DNA from: Streptomyces griseocarneus
Lineage (GTDB): Bacteria > Actinomycetota > Actinomycetes > Streptomycetales > Streptomycetaceae
Assembly: GCF_014655595.1 (NCBI RefSeq)
Contig: NZ_BNBL01000006.1
Location: 249,906-313,905 of the forward strand
Direction of reading: 5' to 3'
DNA: 64,000 nt
The notes under the pieces were generated by a model. The model had not been told where the DNA came from. It was given only the letters and a program-made list of their open reading frames with translations, and searched no databases. Numbering within the stretch: the stretch's first letter is position 1; each line of letters begins with the position of its first letter. A program made the position numbers and the translations under genes. Below, in pieces: positions 34,054-41,617 of this stretch.

Positions 34054-34467
34054 ATGGGAGTGACCGGTCCGATCCGCGTGGTGGTGGCCAAGCCGGGGCT
34101 CGACGGCCATGATCGCGGCGCCAAGGTCATCGCGCGTGCGCTGCGCGACGCCGGCATGGAGGTCATCTACACGGGGCTCCACCAGACGCCCGAGCAGATC
34201 GTCGACACCGCCATCCAGGAGGACGCCGACGCGATCGGTCTGTCCATCCTCTCCGGCGCCCACAACACGCTCTTCGCCAAGGTGATCGAGCTCCTGCGGG
34301 AGCGCGACGCGGCCGACATCAAGGTCTTCGGCGGCGGCATCATCCCCGAGGCCGACATCGCCCCGCTCAAGGCGCAGGGCGTCGCCGAGATCTTCACCCC
34401 GGGCGCGACGACGACGGCGATCGTGGAGTGGGTCAACGCCAACGTCCGGCAGCCGGCGGAGGCGTAG
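34054..34467 (+). CDS. icmB: Cobalamin-binding mutase small subunit (isobutyryl-CoA mutase type)
   Basis: A 137-residue stand-alone B12-binding domain. The cobalamin signature DGHDRGAKV (lower-ligand His), the SILSGAH loop and the VFGGGIIPEAD glycine region are intact. Length and order match IcmB, the small subunit of isobutyryl-CoA mutase, which interconverts isobutyryl-CoA and butyryl-CoA with a separate large subunit. No large subunit gene is in this window, so the partner is encoded elsewhere. The ATG at 34054 follows GGAGG; an ATG at 34042 overlaps that ribosome site. It could serve another acyl-CoA mutase. Confidence 0.85.
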   Translation: MGVTGPIRVVVAKPGLDGHDRGAKVIARALRDAGMEVIYTGLHQTPEQIVDTAIQEDADAIGLSILSGAHNTLFAKVIELLRERDAADIKVFGGGIIPEADIAPLKAQGVAEIFTPGATTTAIVEWVNANVRQPAEA

Positions 34468-34583
34468 CCGGAGCCGCAACCCTCCGGTTCGTACCTCTCC
34501 GCGCCGCGGGCCGCACGCGGTCCGCGGCCCGGCGGCGGTACGGCACCGGTACGTGCCCGCGCCGGGCGCGCCTCCGCGCGGGG

Positions 34584-36284
34584 CTACGGCCGCGTGGTCG
34601 CCGTGTCCGTGTCCGCGTCCTGTCCGGCGAGCTCCGCGCGCATCGCGGCCCGCAGGCGCAGCGTGCCTATGAGGCGCTGGAAGGCCTCGGCCCAGTAGCC
34701 CGTGGCGCCGGCGGCGGCGCCGTCCGCCGGCCCCTCGGGGACGGTGGTGAGCGCCTCCAGGCGGTCGGCCTGAGCCGGGTCGAGGCAACGCTCGGCCAGG
34801 CCCATCACCCCGCTGAAGCTCCACGGATAGCCGCCCGCCCGGCGTGCGGTGTCCAGCGCGTCGACCACCGCCGCGCCCAGCGGCTCCGCCCAGGGGACGG
34901 CGCACACCCCCAGCAGCCGGAACGCCTCGGACAGGCCGTGGGCCGCGACGAACTCCGCCACCCACCCGGCCCGTTCCGCCGGAGGCAGTGCGGACAGCAG
35001 CTTGGCGGGGTCCAGCCACGAGGAGCTCGCCGGGGCGGGCGGTGACGTCGCCGGGCCGAGCAGGGCCCGGGACCACTCCGCGTCCCCCTGCCGAGCGGCC
35101 GCCCGGCACCAGGCGGCGTGCAGATCCGGCTGCCAGTCGTCGGCGACCGGCAGGGCCACGGCCTCCGCCGCGCCGCCCACCCCCAGCCGCTCGCACCAGA
35201 TCGCCAGCGGTGCCGCCTCCACCAGCTGGCTCAGCCACCACGACCGTTCGCCGCGGCCCGCCGGCGGCTTGGCCACCACGCCGTCCCGCTGCATCCCGCC
35301 GTCGCACTCGTGCGGCGCCTCGACCACGATGCGCGCGCCGCCGTCGGCCGTACGGTCCAGGGCCACGCACGCCCGTGCGCGCTCGGCCATCCGGGCCGCC
35401 AGCGCCGAACCGGGCAGGGCCGTCAGCAGCTCCGCCGCCGTGGCCCGGACGTTGCGGCTCCGGTCGGACAGGGCCTGCTCCAGGAACGTCTCGTCCCCGG
35501 CAGAGAGCTCCGCGCGCAGCGAGTCGAGGAGCATCAGCCGGTCCTCCGCCGGCTCCTTCGCCCACGTCGAGGCCAGCAGATCCCGCCCGGCGGCGGGATC
35601 GCGGCGCCGTACGGCCGCCAGCACGCCGACGCGCTCTGCGAACAGCCCCTCCTGCCAGACGCGCCGTTCGTCCTCGGGGCTCCTCGCGGACGCGGCAGCC
35701 GCTCCCGGGAAGCCCGCCGCCGTACCGCCGCGCAGGGCGTACTTCCACTGCGGGTTGAGCCGGGCCAGCCACAGGGCCCTGGGCCCGCCGAGGGCCAGCG
35801 CCGCCGGGCGCAGGTCGCTGCGGGCCCGTGCCGCCTCGAGCAGGGCGGGCAGCAGCGCCTCGGGGGCGCGGTAGCCATGGCCGTTGGCGGCCGCCAGCCA
35901 CTGGGGGAGCAGTTCGGTGAGGTCCGGCGCCCCGCCCCGGCGTCCTCCGCCGCCGGGCGCGGCCCGGTCGGCGAGCAGCAGCGCGAGCCGTCGCCGGGCC
36001 GCGTCGGGCAGTGCGGGCCGGTCGTCCCGGGGGGCGGCCCCGGGCCGGGCCCGCGCGGGAGCCGGCAGCAGAGCGGCCCGCCGTCGCACGGTCCGCAGCG
36101 CGGCGGCGTCCAGGAGCGCCCCGGCGGCGTCCTGTCCCGGCCGTGGCCGCGCGGGCACCGCCCGCCGTTCGGTGCCGAGGAGGGCGGCGGTGAGGAGGTC
36201 GTCCCAGCCGGGGCCGCCCGGACCGGTGCCGGAGGTGGCGGCGGAGCCGGTGGGGGGCAGGGGACTGGTGGTGGGGCTGGTCAC
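34584..36284 (-). CDS. DUF5691 family protein (MoxR/VWA cluster component)
   Basis: A 566-residue cytosolic protein made of helical, HEAT-like stretches. It has conserved segments DDLLTAALLGTERR at the N-terminus, WLARLNPQWKYALRG in the middle, RSRNVRATAAELLTALPGS, and VMGLAERCL near the C-terminus. This is the DUF5691 family, which has no known activity. It is read in the same direction as the SWIM gene 203 nt upstream, with a 21 bp repeat array between them. The GTG at 36284 has AGGAAGG upstream. Association with the SWIM, AAA+, DUF5682 and VWA genes suggests one complex or pathway. Confidence 0.8.
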   Translation of the reverse strand: MTSPTTSPLPPTGSAATSGTGPGGPGWDDLLTAALLGTERRAVPARPRPGQDAAGALLDAAALRTVRRRAALLPAPARARPGAAPRDDRPALPDAARRRLALLLADRAAPGGGGRRGGAPDLTELLPQWLAAANGHGYRAPEALLPALLEAARARSDLRPAALALGGPRALWLARLNPQWKYALRGGTAAGFPGAAAASARSPEDERRVWQEGLFAERVGVLAAVRRRDPAAGRDLLASTWAKEPAEDRLMLLDSLRAELSAGDETFLEQALSDRSRNVRATAAELLTALPGSALAARMAERARACVALDRTADGGARIVVEAPHECDGGMQRDGVVAKPPAGRGERSWWLSQLVEAAPLAIWCERLGVGGAAEAVALPVADDWQPDLHAAWCRAAARQGDAEWSRALLGPATSPPAPASSSWLDPAKLLSALPPAERAGWVAEFVAAHGLSEAFRLLGVCAVPWAEPLGAAVVDALDTARRAGGYPWSFSGVMGLAERCLDPAQADRLEALTTVPEGPADGAAAGATGYWAEAFQRLIGTLRLRAAMRAELAGQDADTDTATTRP

Positions 36285-36397
36285 GAGCGTGCCCTTCCTG
36301 TGCGGTGGCCACCCGGGCCGGTGCGGCCGGGCGGAGGCGGCGAAGGAGGTGAAGGAGACGGATGGGGTGAAGGAGACGGTTGAGGCAGTGCGTGAGG

Positions 36398-36481
36398 GCC
36401 GCGCGGGACCGCACGGAGGCCGCGCGGGTCCGTACAGAAGCCGCGCGGGTCCGTACAGAAAGCTGCGCGGGTCCTCACGGG
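36398..36481. repeat. Four copies of a 21 bp tandem repeat
   Basis: Copies of GCCGCGCGGGTCCGTACAGA or close variants start at 36398, 36419, 36440 and 36462. The middle two are identical. The array fills the gap between the SWIM stop and the DUF5691 gene. Confidence 0.85.
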
Positions 36482-36487
36482 CGCGCG

Positions 36488-37930
36488 TCAGAGCGCCACC
36501 GGCTCCGGCGCCCACGTCGTCAGCGGAGTGAAGCCCCGGTGTCCGCACTCGCCGAAGACCGGCACCGGGCCGCCGCCGGATATCGCCGTCAGCCGCCACA
36601 GGCCCATGTCGTCCCCGCCGCTCCCGGGCGCGACGGGAAGCGCCGACTCGCCCGGAGCGTCGGCCACTTGCCAGCCCTTGCCGTCCGCGTCCGGCACCGG
36701 CGTCACCGCCGAGAGGACCACCGGCCAGGACTCCAGCCAGGGGTCGTCCCGCAGGGCCTCGCCGTAGGCGCGCAGCGCCGCCTCCGTGCCACCGCCCGGC
36801 GGTGGCTCCGGGCTGGGGCCGGGCGGGCCGTGGCGTGTGCCCAGCACCGCGCGCAGCGGACGCGCGGAGGGATGGAAGGCCAGATCGGCGTCCAGCGCGA
36901 GGCCCACCGGAAGGGAGAGCTCGGGCGCGCGGCCGGCGGCGCCATAAGAGAGGAGGAGGGCCATCCGGCCCGTGCTCCTGCCGTACAGCCAGATGCGGCG
37001 CGTGGTCAGGCGGCCGTCGTCGCTGTCCCGCTGGGCCAGGACCAGCCAGTGGTCCCGCACGGGCGGGACGGTGGCCAGCAGGGCCGCCGCGTCCGACGTG
37101 ATCCCGACGCGCGTGCGGACCGTCGCCGCCAGCGCCTCCGGCAGCTCCTCCACCCGCAGATACCCCTGGCCCAGGGTGTGCAGCAGCGCGCACTCCTCCA
37201 GCAGCCGTGAGGCCCAGTCCGTCCCCGCCGCGGACCCGGCCCCCGCCACCGACGCCAACTCCCTTACGCGCGCCGCCAGTCCCGGCGCCTGCGCGTCGAC
37301 CATGCGGGCCGCCGTCTCGTCCCACTGCCCGTACGCCGCCCCCTCGACGGCCGCGAGCCCGCCCCGCAGCAGATCGGCCAGCCGCCGCTCCAGCTCGGCC
37401 GCGCCCTCGGCGATCCGCCCCGCGCGCCGCTCGGAGCGACGCCGGGCCGCCTCGGCGTCCGCGGGGGCGGGGGCCGTCCCCCCGTCCTGACCGGCCCCCG
37501 CCGCCCGCTCGACGCGCTGCCGGCGCCGCTCCAGCCACTGCCCCGCCCAGTCGGGCGGCGTCGCGGCCGAGGACGGCACGGCGGCCTCCCCCTCCGTCCA
37601 CAACAGCAGCAGGCCCAGGGCGTGTTTGCACGGGAACTTCCGGCTCGGGCAGCTGCAGTGGAAGGCCGGGCCGCCGGACCCCGCGAGGTCCACGACCGTG
37701 CGGTAGGGCTTGCTGCCGCTGCCCTTGCACTCCCCCCAGACCGCGCCCGTTCCCCCGCCCGATTCCCCGTCCGCACCCCCCTCCGTTCCGTCCGTGGGCG
37801 CGTCCGTCCGCGCGCCCGTGCCCGACCACGGACCGGGCGCCGCGAGCTTCGCGCCCGCCTTGCGTGATGCGGCGTCAGGAGCCAGCGCGAGCACCTGTTC
37901 CGCCGTCCAGCGTTCCCCCTGGCGATTCAT
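36488..37930 (-). CDS. SWIM zinc-finger protein (YehQ-like)
   Basis: A 480-residue protein with a SWIM zinc finger near the N-terminus, CxC-X6-CxH, at Cys92, Cys94, Cys101 and His103 in the segment FHCSCPSRKFPCKH. SWIM domains bind DNA or proteins. The rest is helical, with a C-terminal domain resembling that of E. coli YehQ. The ATG at 37930 lacks a Shine-Dalgarno site. Its predicted promoter, an excellent DNA-damage-type TTGTCAGTG-N8-TAACGT, ends 7 nt upstream, so the mRNA is probably leaderless. It is the first gene of the minus-strand half of the divergent cluster. Confidence 0.85.
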   Translation of the reverse strand: MNRQGERWTAEQVLALAPDAASRKAGAKLAAPGPWSGTGARTDAPTDGTEGGADGESGGGTGAVWGECKGSGSKPYRTVVDLAGSGGPAFHCSCPSRKFPCKHALGLLLLWTEGEAAVPSSAATPPDWAGQWLERRRQRVERAAGAGQDGGTAPAPADAEAARRRSERRAGRIAEGAAELERRLADLLRGGLAAVEGAAYGQWDETAARMVDAQAPGLAARVRELASVAGAGSAAGTDWASRLLEECALLHTLGQGYLRVEELPEALAATVRTRVGITSDAAALLATVPPVRDHWLVLAQRDSDDGRLTTRRIWLYGRSTGRMALLLSYGAAGRAPELSLPVGLALDADLAFHPSARPLRAVLGTRHGPPGPSPEPPPGGGTEAALRAYGEALRDDPWLESWPVVLSAVTPVPDADGKGWQVADAPGESALPVAPGSGGDDMGLWRLTAISGGGPVPVFGECGHRGFTPLTTWAPEPVAL

Positions 37931-37937
37931 GCCGACG

Positions 37938-37960
37938 ACGTTACGACTCCCCACTGACAA
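37938..37960 (-). promoter_or_regulatory. DNA-damage (PafBC-type) promoter of the SWIM-DUF5691 operon
   Basis: On the minus strand TTGTCAGTG (37960-37952), 8 nt, and TAACGT (37943-37938) match tTGTCRgtg-N8-TAnnnT completely. The transcription start would fall at about 37931, next to the ATG. Confidence 0.65.
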
Positions 37961-38006
37961 TCGCTCTGACCTGCGGTTTCCACATGCCGGGGCCGATTGT
38001 CAGTGG
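37951..38006. repeat. Perfect 13 bp inverted repeat in the divergent promoter
   Basis: CCACTGACAATCG (37951-37963) and CGATTGTCAGTGG (37994-38006) are exact inverse copies separated by 30 bp. Each arm supplies the upstream half of one outward-facing promoter, so one regulator could activate both operons. Confidence 0.9.
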
Positions 38007-38019
38007 TGTGGTGCAGGGT
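37997..38019 (+). promoter_or_regulatory. DNA-damage-type promoter of the AAA-DUF5682-VWA operon
   Basis: TTGTCAGTG (37997-38005), 8 nt, and CAGGGT (38014-38019). The last element differs from TAnnnT only at its first base. The start of transcription would be near 38026, leaving a leader of about 37 nt with GAGGGGG before the GTG. Confidence 0.5.
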
Positions 38020-38062
38020 TTTGGACGTAACCCGGAACCGCACGACGAGGGGGACTTGAACC

Positions 38063-39157
38063 GTGCCCGGAATCAATTCGGAAGCCCTGCGACCGCATGC
38101 CGAGGACGCCTTCGCCGACGAGCTGAAGGCGCTCGCGGCGGCCGACGACCGCCCCAGGCCCGCGCGTTGGCGCCTGTCGCCGTGGGCCGTCGCCACCTAC
38201 CTGCTCGGCGGCACCCTGCCCGACGGCACGGTCATCACGCCGAAGTACGTCGGCCCGCGCCGGGTCGTCGAGGTCGCCGTCACCACGCTCGCCACCGACC
38301 GCGCCCTGCTCCTGCTCGGCGTGCCCGGCACCGCCAAGACCTGGGTGTCCGAGCACCTGGCCGCCGCCGTCAGCGGCGACTCCACCCTGCTCGTGCAGGG
38401 CACCGCCGGCACGGCCGAGGAGGCCATCCGCTACGGCTGGGACTACGCCCGGCTCCTCGCCCACGGCCCCAGCCGCGAGGCGATCGTGCCCAGCCCCGTC
38501 ATGCGGGCCATGGCCGAGGGCATGACCGCGCGGGTCGAGGAGCTCACCCGCATCCCCGCCGACGTCCAGGACACCCTGATCACCGTCCTGTCCGAGAAGA
38601 CCCTGCCCATCCCCGAGCTGGGGGAGGAGGTGCAGGCCGTGCGCGGATTCAACCTGATCGCCACGGCCAACGACCGCGACCGGGGCGTCAACGAACTCTC
38701 CAGCGCCCTGCGCCGTCGCTTCAACACCGTCGTACTGCCGCTGCCCGCCAGCCCCGAGGCCGAGGTCGACATCGTCGCCCGCCGCGTCGACCAGCTCGGC
38801 CGCTCCCTCGACCTGCCCGCCACGCCCGACGGCATCGACGAGATCCGCCGCGTCGTCACCGTATTCCGCGAGCTGCGCGACGGAGTCACCACCGACGGCC
38901 GCACGAAGCTCAAGTCGCCCTCCGGGACGCTCTCGACGGCCGAGGCCATCTCCGTCGTCACCGGCGGCCTCGCGCTCGCCGCGCACTTCGGCGACGGCGT
39001 CCTGCGCGCGGGGGACGTGGCCGCCGGCATCCTCGGCGCGGTCGTCCGCGACCCGGCGGCGGACCGCGTCGTCTGGCAGGAGTACCTGGAGACGGTCGTC
39101 CGCGAGCGCGACGGCTGGAAGGACTTCTACCGCGCCTGCCGCGAGGTGTCCGTATGA
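38063..39157 (+). CDS. MoxR-type AAA+ ATPase (YehL-like)
   Basis: A 364-residue AAA+ ATPase of the MoxR class. Walker A GVPGTAKT is at 86-93. A Walker B / sensor region follows (LITVLSEKTLPIPE, FNLIATANDRDRGVNELSSAL) with an arginine-finger context LRRRF. MoxR ATPases act as chaperones that insert cofactors or remodel partner proteins through VWA proteins. The GTG start follows GAGGGGG. Its stop overlaps the DUF5682 start (ATGA) and the VWA gene follows, so the three form one operon, the arrangement seen for E. coli yehL-yehM-yehP. Confidence 0.9.
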   Translation: MPGINSEALRPHAEDAFADELKALAAADDRPRPARWRLSPWAVATYLLGGTLPDGTVITPKYVGPRRVVEVAVTTLATDRALLLLGVPGTAKTWVSEHLAAAVSGDSTLLVQGTAGTAEEAIRYGWDYARLLAHGPSREAIVPSPVMRAMAEGMTARVEELTRIPADVQDTLITVLSEKTLPIPELGEEVQAVRGFNLIATANDRDRGVNELSSALRRRFNTVVLPLPASPEAEVDIVARRVDQLGRSLDLPATPDGIDEIRRVVTVFRELRDGVTTDGRTKLKSPSGTLSTAEAISVVTGGLALAAHFGDGVLRAGDVAAGILGAVVRDPAADRVVWQEYLETVVRERDGWKDFYRACREVSV

Positions 39158-41610
39158 GCGGCCCCGCCCCGGCGCTGCTCGGGGTGCGCCACCACGGGCC
39201 GGGCTCCGCGCGGTCGGTGCGGGCGGCGCTCGAGCAGTGCCGGCCGGCCGCCGTGCTGATCGAGGGGCCGCCCGAGGCGGACGCCCTCGTCCACCTCGCG
39301 GCCGACGAGGGCATGCGCCCGCCGGTGGCGCTGCTGGCCCACGCCGCCGCCGACCCGGGCCGGGCCGCGTTCTGGCCGTTCGCGGAGTTCTCCCCGGAGT
39401 GGGCCGCCATCCGCTGGGCGCTCGCCCACGACGTGCCGGTCCGCTTCATCGACCTGCCCGCCGCGCACACGCTCGCGCTGAACGAGGAGGGGACCGAGGG
39501 CGAGCACCCCGGTAAGCCGGAGGCCGGCGACGAAGCCGGCCGCGCGCCGCGCCTGGACCCGCTGGCCGCGCTCGCCGGAGCCGCCGGCTACGACGACCCC
39601 GAAGTGTGGTGGGAGGACGCCGTCGAGCACCGCCGCGGCGCCGGCCGCGTCGCACCGGACGGCGACGCGCTCGCGCCGTTCACGGCCATCGCCGAGGCGA
39701 TGGCCGAGCTGCGGGCCTCCTTCGACGACGCGACGGACGCGACCGACACGGCCGACGCGACCGGCGCCGGCGAGGCCACCGAGTCCGGTCCCCGGGCCGG
39801 CCGGGACGCCGTCCGCGAGGCCCACATGCGGCTGCGACTGCGCGACGCCCGGCGGGAGTTCGGCGACGGCATCGCGGTCGTCTGCGGCGCCTGGCACGTC
39901 CCGGCCCTCGCCGAGAAGCGGACCGTGGCCGCCGACCGGCAGCTGCTCAAGGGCCTGCCCAAGGTCAAGACGGAGATCGGCTGGGTGCCCTGGACCCACC
40001 GCAGGCTCGCCCGGCGCAGCGGCTACGGCGCCGGCATCACCTCACCCGGCTGGTACGGGCACCTCTTCCGCGCCCCCGACCGGCCCGTCGAACGCTGGAT
40101 GACCGAGGTCGCGCGCCTTCTGCGCGACGAGGACCACCCGGTCTCCTCCGCGCACGTCATCGAGGCCGTGCGGCTCGCCGACACGCTCGCAGTCATGCGC
40201 GGCCGGCCGCTGGCCGGCCTCGGCGAGACCACCGACGCGGTGCGCGCCGTGATGTGCGACGGCTCGGACGTGCCGCTCGCCCTCGTCCAGGACCGGCTCG
40301 TCATCGGCGACGTGCTCGGCGAGGTCCCCGGGTCCGCGCCCGCCCCGCCCCTCCAACGCGACCTCGCCCGCCTCCAGCGCAGCCTGCGGATCAAGCCCGA
40401 AGCGGCCTTCCGCGACCTCGAGTTCGACCTGCGCAAGGACACCGACGCCGCCCGCAGCAGGCTGCTGCACCGGCTGCGCCTGCTGGGCGTCGGCTGGGGC
40501 GAGCCGCAGCGCTCGCGCGCCGGCCTCGGCACGTTCCGGGAGACCTGGCGGCTGTGCTGGGAGCCGGAGCTGTCCGTACGGCTCGCCGAGGCGGGGGTGT
40601 GGGGCACCACGGTGGAGGGCGCGGCGACCGCGAAGGCCGAGTCGCTGGCGCGGGGCGCCACCGCCCTCGCCGAGGTCACGGCCCTCGCCGAGCAGTGCCT
40701 GCTCGCGGGCCTGCCCGACGCCCTGCCCGTCGTCATGCGCGCCCTCGCCGACCGCGCCGCGCTCGACTCGGACGTGGCGCACCTGGCCCAGGCCCTGCCG
40801 GCCCTGGTCCGCTCCGTGCGCTACGGCGACGTGCGCCGCACGGACACCGCGGCCCTCGGCGAGGTGGCGGAGGGCCTCGCCGAACGCGTCTTCGTCGGCC
40901 TCCCTGCCGCCTGCTCGGGCCTCGACGGGGACGCGGCGGCGGAGATGCGCGGCCACGTGGACGCGGTCCACCGCGCCGTGGCCCTGCTGGCGGAGGCCGG
41001 CGAGACCAACGAGACGAGCAATACCAGCGAGACCAGCGAGACCAGCGAGACCAGCGAGACAGGCAAGGACAGCGCGTCGTCCGCCGGAGCCCTCCGCGAG
41101 CGCTGGGCCGCCGTGCTGACCACGCTGGCCGAACGGGACGGGCTGCCGGGCGGGATACGGGGCCGGGCCGCGCGGCTGCTGCTCGACGACGGGCGGCTGA
41201 CGCACGAGCGGGCCGCCCGGCTGATGGGGCTCGTGCTCTCGGTCGGTACGGCCCCCGCCGAGGCGGCCGCCTGGATCGAGGGGTTCGTCGGCAGCGGCGG
41301 TTCCGGCGGCATGCTGCTCGTCCACGACGAGCGGCTGCTCGCCCTCGTCGACGCCTGGCTGACCGGTGTGGCGCCGGACGCCTTCACGGACGTACTGCCC
41401 CTGCTGCGCCGTACCTTCTCCGCCTTCGAGCCGGGGGTGCGCCGGACGCTGGGCGAGCGGGTCCGCCGGGGCGGGACGGGGGACGCGGGGGCGGCGGCCC
41501 CGGGAGAGATGGCGGGGGGCGGCTTCGGGGCGGCGCTCGACGAGGAGCGCGCGGCGGCGGTGCTGCCGACGATGCGCCTGCTGCTGGGCATGGCACACAC
41601 AGGGGGATGA
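39154..41610 (+). CDS. DUF5682 family protein (YehM-like)
   Basis: An 818-residue protein. The N-terminal 290 residues begin LLGVRHHGPGSARSV and contain VLIEGPPEAD, RFIDLPAAH and VVCGAWHVPAL. The paired H-x-G-type and G-x-W-H motifs recall the TraB/ChaN/EreA-like fold, but that relation is inference. The rest is helical. An acidic low-complexity insert (39730-39790, ATDATDT-like) and a 9 bp DNA repeat encoding ETS triplets (41002-41064) are visible. It overlaps the ATPase gene by 4 nt and precedes the VWA gene by 7 nt. No activity is established for the family. Confidence 0.85.
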   Translation: MSGPAPALLGVRHHGPGSARSVRAALEQCRPAAVLIEGPPEADALVHLAADEGMRPPVALLAHAAADPGRAAFWPFAEFSPEWAAIRWALAHDVPVRFIDLPAAHTLALNEEGTEGEHPGKPEAGDEAGRAPRLDPLAALAGAAGYDDPEVWWEDAVEHRRGAGRVAPDGDALAPFTAIAEAMAELRASFDDATDATDTADATGAGEATESGPRAGRDAVREAHMRLRLRDARREFGDGIAVVCGAWHVPALAEKRTVAADRQLLKGLPKVKTEIGWVPWTHRRLARRSGYGAGITSPGWYGHLFRAPDRPVERWMTEVARLLRDEDHPVSSAHVIEAVRLADTLAVMRGRPLAGLGETTDAVRAVMCDGSDVPLALVQDRLVIGDVLGEVPGSAPAPPLQRDLARLQRSLRIKPEAAFRDLEFDLRKDTDAARSRLLHRLRLLGVGWGEPQRSRAGLGTFRETWRLCWEPELSVRLAEAGVWGTTVEGAATAKAESLARGATALAEVTALAEQCLLAGLPDALPVVMRALADRAALDSDVAHLAQALPALVRSVRYGDVRRTDTAALGEVAEGLAERVFVGLPAACSGLDGDAAAEMRGHVDAVHRAVALLAEAGETNETSNTSETSETSETSETGKDSASSAGALRERWAAVLTTLAERDGLPGGIRGRAARLLLDDGRLTHERAARLMGLVLSVGTAPAEAAAWIEGFVGSGGSGGMLLVHDERLLALVDAWLTGVAPDAFTDVLPLLRRTFSAFEPGVRRTLGERVRRGGTGDAGAAAPGEMAGGGFGAALDEERAAAVLPTMRLLLGMAHTGG
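41002..41064 (+). repeat. 9 bp tandem repeat within the DUF5682 gene
   Basis: Seven 9 bp units related to GAGACCAGC run in frame, the central ones identical, and encode a (S/N)-E-T repeat. Copy-number change would keep the reading frame. Confidence 0.85.
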
Positions 41611-41617
41611 GAAGCGG

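Noticed and set aside
34584..37829. 1081-codon frame fusing the SWIM region with DUF5691
   Set aside because: The DUF5691 frame stays open upstream by chance. The SWIM gene is in another frame with a real zinc finger, and DUF5691 has its own GTG and ribosome site at 36284.
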